From positions 1 through 64,000 of the forward strand of contig CAJNBX010000008.1 of the NCBI GenBank assembly GCA_905221115.1: a stretch of DNA of 64,000 nt, given 5' to 3'. The stretch comes from a bacterium. GTDB taxonomy: Bacteria; Bacillota; Bacilli; Lactobacillales; Streptococcaceae. Of the stretch, positions 48,138 through 57,580 are shown one piece after another (position 1 is the stretch's first letter; every line of letters starts with the position of its first letter). Position numbers and translations under genes: made by a program. The notes beneath the pieces were generated by a model that was not told the origin of the DNA, ran no database searches, and worked only from the letters and a program-made list of their open reading frames with translations.

Positions 48138-50510
48138 TTATGGGAAATGAGTCATAATCTCACCCTTAGGAGTGACTTCAACCAAGCCCATCAGGAGATT
48201 ACGCACCATATCCGCACGGATTTGTTCTTTCATGGCTTCAAAGCCTGCATAGGCTTCTTGATAATATTCTACAATTGGGTTTTTCTGTGCAGCAGATTGA
48301 CCACCGATAGCCATAGATAACTGTTGTAGATAGTCAACTTGCTCCACCCAGTTGTCATCAATAGCCTTGAGCATAGAAAGTCGTAAAAACTGTTCATATA
48401 AGCCATGTTCCTCAAGCAATTCTTTCTTTTCTGAAAGTTCTTTATCAATCACCTGCTTCATAAAACTACGAACTGCAGTTTTGTCAGTCACATTTACATA
48501 GTCTGGAACTTCTTTAATATGAAAACTAATATTGGTCACAAGAAAATGGAAGAGTAACTCTCGGCTTTCATATTCTGAAGAAATCACTTGATCAATGTAA
48601 CTAGCAATGATTTCCTCCACAACATCCTCTAAGTCACGAGAACCATCTATTAGACGATTGCGCTCCTTGTAAATCATATCCCGTTGAATATTCATACTCT
48701 CAGCATATTCTAGAGTCTGACGACGTGCCGAACGTCCAGCACTATCACTAGCATGCTGAGCCTTTTCGACCAGTTTCCGGTATTTACGGCCTTTCAATAC
48801 TTCTGGTTGAGTCATATCTTGAACCTGATAATCTTTATATTTTTTATGCACCCAAGATGGACCGAATTTCTTGATAACATCGTCCTCTAAAGATACAAAG
48901 AACTTACTCATCCCAGGATCTCCCTGACGGCCAGAACGGCCACGAATTTGCAGATCAATCCGTTGACTTTCCATCCGCTCAGTTCCAATAACAATCAAGC
49001 CCCCAAGCTCTGCGACTCCTTTACCAAGCTTGATATCCGTACCCCGTCCTGCCATAGAGGTAGCCACTGTCACAGCCCCCATCTGACCTGACTCGGAGAT
49101 AATCTGAGCCTCACGCGCCGCATTATTAGCATTTAAAACATTATGAGCTATTCCCTCTCGAAGCAAGAGAGACGAATAGAGTTGAGACATTTCAACTGAG
49201 CCTACAAAAACAAGTAGGGGATTTCCCTTAGCATGGTATTCCTTAATGTACTCCAAAGAAGCATACACTTTTTCAGGTAAAGTGATATATAGATTATCTG
49301 GATAGTCAATCCGTTGTCTAGGACGATTGGTTGGAATGCGCACTACAGACATATTGTAAGTTTCCAGAAGCTCTTTTTCTGCAACTTTACCTGTCCCTGT
49401 CATACCAGAGATCTTATTAAACATTTTAAAAAGACTCTGATAGGTGATGGAGGCCATGGCCCGCGTCTCTGGAGATAATTTGACATGTTCCTTGGCTTCA
49501 ATGGCCTGATGGAGGCCTCCCTGTAGTTTGGTCATCTCCATTAAACGCCCCGTTCCCTTATCTACTAATACCATTTCATTACCACGAATGACATAGTCCT
49601 TATCTTTTGTATAGAGTTTATGGGCTCGAATCGCATACACTAAGTGCCGAGCAAATACCGCATGTTCTTCCTTATAAAAATGATCTATTCCTAAAAAGCT
49701 CTCAGCAGCTTTAGCACCTTTAGTGGTCAGCCAGATTTCATCTTTTTCTTCCTTAAAGATATAGTCTTCTCCCTCTACTAAAGTCGTTACCAGCGTATCA
49801 ATAATACCATAGTGATTGGACTGAACACGAGGGGCTCCTGCAATGATAAGAGGTGTCTGGGCACTATCCAATAAGATATCATCAATCTCATCAATAATAA
49901 CGTAATTAAAAGGACGCAAAAATTTTCCTTCCTCATTTGAGGCCAGATTATCATTTAAATAATCAAAACCTAAGTTACTATTAGTTGTATAAATAATATC
50001 TGATGCGTAAATGATTTTTTTCTCTTCTGGTGTCAATTCCTCTTTAGGATCATCTGTAAAAGGAACCCCAATTGTCAATCCTAAGAAGCGGTAAACTTGT
50101 CCCATCTCCTCAGCATCGCGTTTAGCTAGATACTCATTAGTGGTGATTAGCATAGTGCCTTTCCCTGTCAGGGCATTGAGATAAACAGGCATAGTGGCTG
50201 TCAAGGTTTTCCCTTCACCAGTATTCATCTCAGCAACATTTCCCTGATGAATAACAATTCCTCCCATGACTTGGACATCATAGGGAAACATTCCCAGTAC
50301 TCGCTTATCCGCTTCACGAACAACTGCAAAAGCTTCCACTAGAAGATCATCTACCGTCTCTCCTTTAGCAAGACGTTGGCGAAACTCCACTGTTTTTGCC
50401 GCTAGTTCTTGGTCTGATAGAGACTCCATCTTTCCTTTAAGGGCATTAATCTTTCTTAAAATCCTTTTGACTTTCCGAAGTTGGAAATCTTGATATAAAC
50501 CTTTAAACAC
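48138..50510 (-). CDS. secA2: Accessory secretion ATPase SecA2
   Basis: A 790-aa motor that drives the glycosylated adhesin through SecY2. Walker A is [15 protein letters not shown], Walker [20 protein letters not shown], and the second nucleotide fold has [13 protein letters not shown]. It ends without the zinc-binding Cys-rich tail of housekeeping SecA, as usual for SecA2. The start is GTG 50510 behind AAGGAG, overlapping asp3 by 8 bases. Confidence 0.95.
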   Translation of the reverse strand: MFKGLYQDFQLRKVKRILRKINALKGKMESLSDQELAAKTVEFRQRLAKGETVDDLLVEAFAVVREADKRVLGMFPYDVQVMGGIVIHQGNVAEMNTGEGKTLTATMPVYLNALTGKGTMLITTNEYLAKRDAEEMGQVYRFLGLTIGVPFTDDPKEELTPEEKKIIYASDIIYTTNSNLGFDYLNDNLASNEEGKFLRPFNYVIIDEIDDILLDSAQTPLIIAGAPRVQSNHYGIIDTLVTTLVEGEDYIFKEEKDEIWLTTKGAKAAESFLGIDHFYKEEHAVFARHLVYAIRAHKLYTKDKDYVIRGNEMVLVDKGTGRLMEMTKLQGGLHQAIEAKEHVKLSPETRAMASITYQSLFKMFNKISGMTGTGKVAEKELLETYNMSVVRIPTNRPRQRIDYPDNLYITLPEKVYASLEYIKEYHAKGNPLLVFVGSVEMSQLYSSLLLREGIAHNVLNANNAAREAQIISESGQMGAVTVATSMAGRGTDIKLGKGVAELGGLIVIGTERMESQRIDLQIRGRSGRQGDPGMSKFFVSLEDDVIKKFGPSWVHKKYKDYQVQDMTQPEVLKGRKYRKLVEKAQHASDSAGRSARRQTLEYAESMNIQRDMIYKERNRLIDGSRDLEDVVEEIIASYIDQVISSEYESRELLFHFLVTNISFHIKEVPDYVNVTDKTAVRSFMKQVIDKELSEKKELLEEHGLYEQFLRLSMLKAIDDNWVEQVDYLQQLSMAIGGQSAAQKNPIVEYYQEAYAGFEAMKEQIRADMVRNLLMGLVEVTPKGEIMTHFP

Positions 50511-50943
50511 GATTCATCTCCTTAATAGAAAAAGAATAAAAATCTAAGGACTCAAAGCCAGCACTTAGAAGGGAGACTTGGTAGGTATAGGTATCATCAG
50601 GATAGGTAAAATCAAAGACTTTCATTTTTTCAATTTTCTCTTCAATCACATCCCCATATCTATCAAAAAAGACAATCTTTATATAGACTCCATTTGTAGG
50701 ATGACATTCAAAATCCATACATAATTGATAATCCTGTTTTCTTTTAAGTAAGGGAAGACTGGGTTGAGTTCTAAAGGCTTGATAGTTCACACTGGAAAAC
50801 CATGTTTTTAAGATTTCTCCTGATGGTACCAAGGGATTATATAGACTAATATGTTTATCCTCATGATAAGTCACTTTGCTACCATACATAAATGTTCCCT
50901 TAACCTCTCCCCAAGGAATATTTTCTCTTTGATTGATAATCAT
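50503..50943 (-). CDS. asp3: Accessory Sec protein Asp3
   Basis: A 146-aa protein starting [22 protein letters not shown]. It lies in the conserved asp1-asp2-asp3-secA2 order. Asp3 forms a soluble complex with Asp1 and Asp2 that binds the adhesin and targets it to SecA2 (known in S. gordonii). It overlaps asp2 by 4 bases and secA2 by 8, so expression is tightly coupled. Confidence 0.9.
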   Translation of the reverse strand: MIINQRENIPWGEVKGTFMYGSKVTYHEDKHISLYNPLVPSGEILKTWFSSVNYQAFRTQPSLPLLKRKQDYQLCMDFECHPTNGVYIKIVFFDRYGDVIEEKIEKMKVFDFTYPDDTYTYQVSLLSAGFESLDFYSFSIKEMNRV

Positions 50944-52475
50944 TTGTCACCTCTTCCAAACTCCGATCCCAATACCATACTATAAAAATGTAGAAACCAA
51001 GCCACATTTGTAGCAGTATCATCATTGTGTCGACCAGATGTTCCCTTGGATAAGATTTTGGCTCCTGTATAGCAAAGATGTTCTACTAACTGATCGTAGG
51101 CTCTGCTGTCCATATCTTCATCTTTCATGTAGGAGAGCCCAAAAGTTGTCTGTGTAAAATCAGCCTTTTTAAATGTATTCCAAAAACGCTGATCCAAATC
51201 ATCCATATGCTGATAACTAACTCCACCAGTCTGATGCTTCAAAACATCAAAACTGGTATTAAATACCCCTGGAGCCTCTAAACGCCCACGTCTTGCAATA
51301 GTCCCAATGTTAGCTAGTGGCTTCCCAACAATAACTGCACGCGGTTCAAAAGTGGCTCCATAGTAGAGCGATGGAAAAGTTCCCATTGATAAGCCTGATA
51401 AAATTAAATCTTTAGATGTCAAACCAAGATAATCCAAATAATATTGAATGGTTTCCTTAATCTTATTCTCTAATTCTTCACTACCTAAGTAAAAGGCTCC
51501 ACCCTCCAAACGAGGATCAGAAAACAAAAGGAAAGGACAGCCTAAATTTTTCATCATAAAATATCCTTCAAATCCCTCGGCAGGACGATACCCAGCAAAG
51601 TAGACCGCCAAAGGTGGTTTGAAATCACCCGGATGAAAGAAGTAGTTTATTTCGTCACGATTTTTGTCATGTAAAATATTTCCTCCTAGGAAAAATTTAC
51701 CAAACTGTCTGCGACTCCAACGTTGGTGCAAATTCCCTAGCGTCAAACTTCCACAACCACGTGCCTCGATTGATACAGATAAAAAAACATCAATCTCTTC
51801 ATTATCTACGACTATTGCTTTTTTTAATTCACTTTCATTATAGATTTTTTCTTCAAAAAAATCATCAACAGCTCCAGCCCATATCTTACGGATAACAAAA
51901 CGAAATTCACAGTTTCCTTGCTTTTCAAATTCCAACCATAATTCTATAGGGAAGTTTTTATAAACCATAAAATTATCTGGCCAGTATGCTATTTGTTGGA
52001 AACTATCTCCAAAATTCCCTTCCAAATTTACATTGTCGAACCCCTGATAAGAGATAGTTCCTCGAAAACTTGAACGAATTTGTATCGTTGATGGAAATAG
52101 TTTATCACCGTAACCTCCACCAAAGAGAGAAGTGGATAAGTCATTCACTAATTGCTGAGGATCTGAGAAGTCTATAGCTTGAGCACACCGTGTTTTTAAG
52201 CAATCAAGAATTGCCAAATCTGTCGTTTTAAACTCTTTATTATAAAACAAAGTATAGGGCTCAATATGATGAATAAAAGGCAATAAATTTGCCAAATACT
52301 GACCATCCTCTATCAAGATAATATGAAAACTAGTAATAGATTCCATTTCCATCATTTTGCGAAGAGCTAGCGGTGAGTTGGGACAGAAATAGTACCAATC
52401 CATATTTTCAGGAATATCGTAATGATGAGCCCAATTGTCAATCCCTATCTGTAGGATTTTATAGTCCTTTGACAT
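50940..52475 (-). CDS. asp2: Accessory Sec protein Asp2 (acyltransferase fold)
   Basis: A 511-aa protein starting MSKDYKILQIGIDNWAHHY. The C-terminal half is an alpha/beta-hydrolase-like domain with nucleophile motif LILSGLSMGTFPSLYYG (Ser near residue 361) and a late His in SGRHNDDTATNVAW. Asp2 of S. gordonii O-acetylates GlcNAc on the adhesin, which is needed for export. ATG 52475, behind GAGGAGG, was chosen; it lies inside the last codons of asp1. Confidence 0.92.
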   Translation of the reverse strand: MSKDYKILQIGIDNWAHHYDIPENMDWYYFCPNSPLALRKMMEMESITSFHIILIEDGQYLANLLPFIHHIEPYTLFYNKEFKTTDLAILDCLKTRCAQAIDFSDPQQLVNDLSTSLFGGGYGDKLFPSTIQIRSSFRGTISYQGFDNVNLEGNFGDSFQQIAYWPDNFMVYKNFPIELWLEFEKQGNCEFRFVIRKIWAGAVDDFFEEKIYNESELKKAIVVDNEEIDVFLSVSIEARGCGSLTLGNLHQRWSRRQFGKFFLGGNILHDKNRDEINYFFHPGDFKPPLAVYFAGYRPAEGFEGYFMMKNLGCPFLLFSDPRLEGGAFYLGSEELENKIKETIQYYLDYLGLTSKDLILSGLSMGTFPSLYYGATFEPRAVIVGKPLANIGTIARRGRLEAPGVFNTSFDVLKHQTGGVSYQHMDDLDQRFWNTFKKADFTQTTFGLSYMKDEDMDSRAYDQLVEHLCYTGAKILSKGTSGRHNDDTATNVAWFLHFYSMVLGSEFGRGDK

Positions 52476-54039
52476 TAGTAACCTCCTCAATCCAGTGATG
52501 CAATTTATCTAAGAAACGTTGACCAGTATGTTCCTTGATTTTATCAATAGAGTAAATCAAGGCCTGGTTCCATTCTTTCAGTTTATCTATATAGTAATGT
52601 GCAGCCTTGGAAAATTCTTTCATATCCGAAATCAAATAGCCATTTTTCAAATGTTCCACATAAACAGTTTCAACCCGATTAATCTGAGGAATTCCCGCAC
52701 TAATACCTGCTATTTGAGTATAGAGATGAGGTTGTTTATTAAGATCCACAATCAAACGAACAAACTCTAATGTCTTAATCAAATCCAACTCGTCATTCAT
52801 ATTGACAAATTGAAAACGTAGTTCCTGCTCTTGATTTTCTTCTAAAGGATTTTCCGCATCTCCATAGTCTATTCCTTTTTCTAAACTATCAGTCTGAATT
52901 TTCTCTTGAATAATTTCATGAACAAGAGCCTCCACATCTTCCATTTGTTTCTGGCTAGCTGAGAAAGTTCCGAAAACAATTTCTGTATTTTTAGTTTCAG
53001 CAATAAATAACAAAACTTGAGTTAATGCTTCCCTATCAATTTCTTCGTTGAAATCAAGTTGATAGTAAATAATAGACTCTTTTCTGGTTTGACTTCGCCC
53101 CAGACGTAAACGTGTATCAAAAGGAGAAAGATGGTAAAATTTATTAGAAAGTTCAGGATATAGTTCCTGCATAAGTTGTAAACTATCCTCTCTATCCACT
53201 AACACTAAGCTAGCTCGATCAACCGATACTGATAACTCTCTAAAGGTATTCTGTGAATTACGATTGATAAAGAGACTCAAAATTTTAGGATTATTACTTG
53301 GAATATGATCAAAGATAAACTGATCATGGTAAGGATGCGACGGAATGATAAAAATATCTTGCTTTTTCTGATTTTTTTTCAAATATTTATCAAAAAATTC
53401 TGCCACCAAATGCTCCATATTTCGATATTTAAGCAATTTAAATCGATAGGCAAAAATCGGATTGATCTCTATTCTACCTTCCTCTTGAATATACTCCCTA
53501 AATCGCCAAATTCCTTTAGGATCCAGATAGTCTTGATAAATAGCTTGTCCATCCTCAAAATAGATTACACTGGATACAAATCCTCTGTCATCCATGATAT
53601 AGCGCTTGCTAATCTGACCATTTGGATCAAAATACCGAATCTCACTAATAAAGCCCTCAACACCATGCTCTACCTGAGCATATTTTTTACCTTTTTTTTG
53701 CACGATAATAGCAAAGGGACTATAAAGAAATTGGCAATCACTATCCCACTCTATATCTCCAATATGAAGAACTTGAGTGTGCAGTCTATAGAAATCTTGC
53801 ATATCATCAAAAACAGAGTAGACATCTGTCTCTAAAACACCATGTCTATGTAAAAAATAACGCAAATGCGGTTGATAAGATAACACTAATAAGCGAGATG
53901 ATATACCTTGCCTTTGAAAGAGACGGATTTGATTAAAGGTATCATCAAATTCGAAGCGAAATTGTGAGTGGTACCAAGGAATTATATCCGCATGCCACTG
54001 ACGTTCTGAACCATACCAAGCTGGAATAAAATAATACAT
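52459..54039 (-). CDS. asp1: Accessory Sec protein Asp1
   Basis: A 526-aa protein starting MYYFIPAWYGSERQWHADI, the usual Asp1 start. Asp1 has an inactive GT-B fold and joins Asp2/Asp3 to bind glycan or unfolded adhesin (family knowledge). The C-terminal part (AGISAGIPQINRVETVYVEH) resembles the conserved Asp1 end. It begins 9 bases after the secY2 stop and overlaps asp2 by 17 bases. Confidence 0.93.
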   Translation of the reverse strand: MYYFIPAWYGSERQWHADIIPWYHSQFRFEFDDTFNQIRLFQRQGISSRLLVLSYQPHLRYFLHRHGVLETDVYSVFDDMQDFYRLHTQVLHIGDIEWDSDCQFLYSPFAIIVQKKGKKYAQVEHGVEGFISEIRYFDPNGQISKRYIMDDRGFVSSVIYFEDGQAIYQDYLDPKGIWRFREYIQEEGRIEINPIFAYRFKLLKYRNMEHLVAEFFDKYLKKNQKKQDIFIIPSHPYHDQFIFDHIPSNNPKILSLFINRNSQNTFRELSVSVDRASLVLVDREDSLQLMQELYPELSNKFYHLSPFDTRLRLGRSQTRKESIIYYQLDFNEEIDREALTQVLLFIAETKNTEIVFGTFSASQKQMEDVEALVHEIIQEKIQTDSLEKGIDYGDAENPLEENQEQELRFQFVNMNDELDLIKTLEFVRLIVDLNKQPHLYTQIAGISAGIPQINRVETVYVEHLKNGYLISDMKEFSKAAHYYIDKLKEWNQALIYSIDKIKEHTGQRFLDKLHHWIEEVTNVKGL

Positions 54040-54048
54040 GACACTCTC

Positions 54049-55266
54049 CTAAATCAATGGTTTATAAGTTTCGTTTAATCTCAGAGCTTTCACTTCATCT
54101 CTGACTGTAAAAATCATACCTCCGAACATCATAAATAAACCAGGAATCATTGCCAATCTAAGTAGTTTCTCATCAACCAATACAAATAGCATAGGCCCTC
54201 CGGCCATCACTACATTAAACACAGCACCAATAAGAGAAAACCTAAGAACCAATCGATTGATGAAACGACTCGTTTCTTCACCTGGATAGACTCCATAAAT
54301 ATATTCTCCTGATTTCTTCATTCGATCTGAAATTTGTTCCCCACTCATATTTACAAAAGCAAAGGCTATACTAAAAATAAAAAGAATAATCATATACATA
54401 TAAATCCACAATGGTTTACCCATTGTATACTGAGATGAAATTTCAGTGAAAATTAGATTGCTCGGAAAAATCGTCTGCAACAACAACAATACATACGTTG
54501 GTAAACTCAAAAAAGTCATTACATACATAAAAGGCATCCCTCCAGCAGGATTAAGCATAATCTCAAAATATGAATATCTCTTAAAACGATTATGTAGGCC
54601 AATCTTATGAACGGCTATACGATAACGAGCACGATACAGGAGAGCTACTAGATAAGTAAAAACAATTCCCATAACAATCAAACCAATTAAAACAAAAAGA
54701 GGGATGGGAACAGTTCGAAATGTTTCAATCAAATCTTGAGGAATGTTTAAAATCATTCCAATCAATAAAATAATCATAGGTCCACCGATACCTACAGTTG
54801 CATTGATGTCTGATAACCACACCAAGAAAAAAGCACCCGCTATCAAAAGGCAGGTATTAAGGACGATAACCAACATTTTAGGTACATTGGACTGAATTGG
54901 GAGATTTAACGAAATAGCTAATGCCTGAATCAAAGCAATAAACAAGGTTAAGTACATCTGCCTTCTATTTTGTATCTCAATAGCTCCAGATACCAGATTT
55001 AATTTTTTTGAAAAAGAAAGCATCTGCCATAAAATCATCGAAGACATCCAGGGAGATAATCCTACTGAAAACAAGGATAAACTTCTCAAATTTCCACCTG
55101 TCATTGCTGTGGAAAAAGCTAAGTAAGCAGCAGTTCCTCCTAAAAATTCCCTATTATTCATATCTACAAAAGGAAGGGTCAACCTGCTTCCTAATATAAA
55201 TATGAATACAAAAAATAATGTTGCTAGTCCTTTTTTAACTGCGATAGATGAAAAAATATTTCTCAT
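54049..55266 (-). CDS. secY2: Accessory Sec channel SecY2
   Basis: A 405-aa protein with about ten membrane helices and SecY-like spacing. The first helix region is [22 protein letters not shown], followed by a plug-like segment and [16 protein letters not shown] in the middle. It forms the channel for the glycosylated SRR adhesin. ATG 55266 has AGGA about 8 bases upstream. It starts the secY2-asp1-asp2-asp3-secA2-gtfA-gtfB-asp4-asp5 run. Confidence 0.94.
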   Translation of the reverse strand: MRNIFSSIAVKKGLATLFFVFIFILGSRLTLPFVDMNNREFLGGTAAYLAFSTAMTGGNLRSLSLFSVGLSPWMSSMILWQMLSFSKKLNLVSGAIEIQNRRQMYLTLFIALIQALAISLNLPIQSNVPKMLVIVLNTCLLIAGAFFLVWLSDINATVGIGGPMIILLIGMILNIPQDLIETFRTVPIPLFVLIGLIVMGIVFTYLVALLYRARYRIAVHKIGLHNRFKRYSYFEIMLNPAGGMPFMYVMTFLSLPTYVLLLLQTIFPSNLIFTEISSQYTMGKPLWIYMYMIILFIFSIAFAFVNMSGEQISDRMKKSGEYIYGVYPGEETSRFINRLVLRFSLIGAVFNVVMAGGPMLFVLVDEKLLRLAMIPGLFMMFGGMIFTVRDEVKALRLNETYKPLI

Positions 55267-55374
55267 GCTCAATCCTACTCTCTAAAACTCGTTTCTAGTC
55301 TATTTCTACTGAGTAATTTATAATCAACACACCATCAGGTATTTTAAAATTTTTTATTGATTTTTCATGTTACT

Positions 55375-55380
55375 ATTATA
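55375..55380 (-). promoter_or_regulatory. Candidate secY2 operon promoter
   Basis: On the minus strand TGTTATAAT forms an extended -10 directly downstream of a terminator and about 109 bases before secY2. No good -35 is seen. A separate promoter is needed here if the terminator works. Confidence 0.35.
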
Positions 55381-55381
55381 A

Positions 55382-55405
55382 CAAAAAAAGCAGAAAAATT
55401 CTGCT
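55382..55405 (-). terminator. Terminator upstream of secY2
   Basis: On the minus strand AGCAGAA, loop TTT and TTCTGCT are followed by seven T bases. It would stop transcription coming from the glycosyltransferase side before secY2. Confidence 0.75.
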
Positions 55406-55608
55406 TCTAACTCCCTGTAGAGAAGTATTTAAATACCTCTTAATCGTTAAATTATATGTATAACTAGAGAATTTGTTCCTTAATACTCATTTAAAATCAA
55501 AAAGAGCAGAAACTCTTGTATTGTATAGTTTGTTTTTTTAGAACTCTATCATTACCTCCCTAGAATACAACAAATCTCCTGCGAAACATCATCCACTTTC
55601 AAACTTAA

Positions 55609-55715
55609 TATAATAGATTGAAACTAGAATGGTACTTTGCGGATGCTAAAAAATTTCTAGAAATTAATTTGATTTTCACAATCAATTTATTCATATCTTA
55701 TTTCAATCCACTGTA
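55609..55715. repeat. RUP-like miniature element
   Basis: About 107 bp beginning TATAATAGATTGAAACTAG and ending in the imperfect inverted TTTCAATCCACTGTA. The size, TA ends and inner words (TTCTAGAAATTAATTTGA) fit the RUP repeats of pneumococcus, which are thought to be mobilised by an IS630-type transposase. Its right end supplies the stop codon of the dead IS1381-like gene. Confidence 0.6.
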
Positions 55716-56492
55716 ATTCCTGCAACTAGATTCATTCTTAACCCAAACCTTTTTCTTTTATTTCTATAGGTAGTTGAAAAAATCTTAAAGACTCTTACTT
55801 GGGCAAATATGTTTTCGATCTCCATGCGACGCAATAATAAGAATCGATTATATGCCCTATCATTCTCTGTTAAATACGAAAGCTTACTTGATTTGATGGA
55901 TGTTTTGACCCGAGGATATATCTTTATAAATCCTTGATAAGCACTATCAACTTGAATTTCCTTTCCTTTTGACAAGTCTCAACGACTCTCGCTAAATAGC
56001 TTCAGATCTTAGTAATAATATAACTAATTATCTATAAAAAGAATTTTTCCATGATTATATACAATAGATTAAGTCTTACTGACATGATATTTCCTTTTTC
56101 CAGAATAACTTACTTGCTGTTTTTTTGAATCCTTGAATTTTGACCTCTATTGCATTAATAATTACAGTGTCCGTTTCGTTTATGTTTCCAATACCAAATC
56201 TATGCTAGACCAAAAACTCTTCACCCCTACAACTGCGACGGAGAAAATTACTGTCTTCTATACAAAAATCAATCGACATATGTTCATAAATGTGATATTC
56301 TCAGCTATCTTGAAGAATCCTCATCAAGATAACCAAGAATATCGTATTTTATTTTCGCCCCCCCTTTTTGGAATGTTTCGTTTGGCAAGCCTATCTCAGC
56401 ACTTTTACAATTTCCTCAAAAGTGCTTCGTTTAATTCCCACTAGAAATTTAAGACAACTATCGGAGAGTGCTTGACTAGAGTCATAATCCAT
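55703..56492 (-). pseudogene. Dead IS1381-like (IS5 family) transposase
   Basis: Pieces of one transposase are found in shifting frames along nearly the full gene length. From the N terminus: SDSCLKFLVGIKRSTFEEIVKVL near 56400-56470; MSIDFCIEDSNFLRRS near 56230-56290; ETDTVIINAIEVKIQ near 56140-56180; DLKLFSESR then a TGA stop near 55990; and the open C-terminal part IENIFAQVRVFKIFSTTYRN with FGLRMNLVAGI. Several stops and frameshifts make it non-functional. The first catalytic Asp appears changed to Asn (VIINA). It lies between the GT genes and secY2. Confidence 0.8.
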
Positions 56493-56643
56493 ATCGCTAT
56501 TTTGTTACTCTGTTTCGTAGAAAGTATAGTAATACTTATAAGAGCTGTTGAATTGCAAAGTATATACTTAAATTATGATATCTCTTAAGTAGGCTGTCAA
56601 CAAAAAGGTGCACTTTGATTTTAAATAAGTATAAGCATAGTTC

Positions 56644-57534
56644 TTATTCCTTCTCTGATTCCAAGAAAATGTTCAGCCTAAAACAAATATCTTTATATTC
56701 CTCAGTATCTGTTAATTGATGGTATTCTAAAGTTTGTTTGTAATCCTTTAAAAGGTTGACAAATCGAATGCGCATAACTGAGACGTCTAATCCAGCTAAA
56801 ACAAGATCTGATATTTTCTTGGAGAATACTTCAACTAAATCTTTAGCCCATGAAATATCAAATTTAGTTTGCATTATACTACCTGAACGTGTTCTATATA
56901 TATATAGATTATCATTTACAAAAATTGTTCGTTTACTCCTTAAATATAGCCTATGGGTAGAAGCCTCATCATCAAATCGTCGACCATGAGTAAAAGAAAT
57001 CTCATTGAACAATTCTTTTTTACATAATTTACATACAGTTATTATAAAAGCTGAACTATTCCATTTCCAAGCACCTGCCTGTCTATCGATTAACTCTTGA
57101 GATGTTAATTCTTCTACAACATAATCCTTATCCCATACATAAAAATAGTAATTTTTATCATTTTCATCGTAGATACAATAATTGCCTATGACAATATCCG
57201 CTTGATGAGTTCTTGCTTGATCGTACAGTACTTGAATCATACGCTCTTCTATCATATCATCTGAATCAACAATGACAATATACTCGCCTCTAGCTTGCTC
57301 GATTCCAAAGTTTTTAGCTATAGCTACTCCTTCATTCTGCTTGTGAAATACACGAATGCGAGAATCATTTCTAGCAAATTGATCACAAATATTTCCAGAT
57401 GAGTCTGTCGAACCATCATCTACCAAAATAACTTCTATATTTGAATAAGTTTGTTTAAGAATACTTTCTAGACATTCCACTAGATATTGTTCTGTATTAT
57501 ATACAGGAACTATAATACTAATTAATTCTGTCAA
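56644..57534 (-). CDS. Family 2 glycosyltransferase
   Basis: A 296-aa GT-A fold enzyme. The N terminus ISIIVPVYNTEQYLVECLES is typical, followed by LVDDGSTDSSGNICD and the metal-binding DSDD in YIVIVDSDDMIEE. It probably extends the glycan on the SRR adhesin. I chose TTG 57534 because GGAG lies 10 bases upstream and the GT2 fold starts at once; an ATG at 57594 is also in frame and overlaps the preceding gene. The donor sugar is unknown. Confidence 0.85.
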   Translation of the reverse strand: MTELISIIVPVYNTEQYLVECLESILKQTYSNIEVILVDDGSTDSSGNICDQFARNDSRIRVFHKQNEGVAIAKNFGIEQARGEYIVIVDSDDMIEERMIQVLYDQARTHQADIVIGNYCIYDENDKNYYFYVWDKDYVVEELTSQELIDRQAGAWKWNSSAFIITVCKLCKKELFNEISFTHGRRFDDEASTHRLYLRSKRTIFVNDNLYIYRTRSGSIMQTKFDISWAKDLVEVFSKKISDLVLAGLDVSVMRIRFVNLLKDYKQTLEYHQLTDTEEYKDICFRLNIFLESEKE

Positions 57535-57580
57535 TCTTTCATATCTCCATTTCCTAATTATATATAAACATTCTGTCCAT

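Noticed and set aside
56133-56444. A 103-codon open frame on plus
   Set aside because: It runs antisense to recognisable pieces of the IS1381-like transposase and has no ribosome site of its own.
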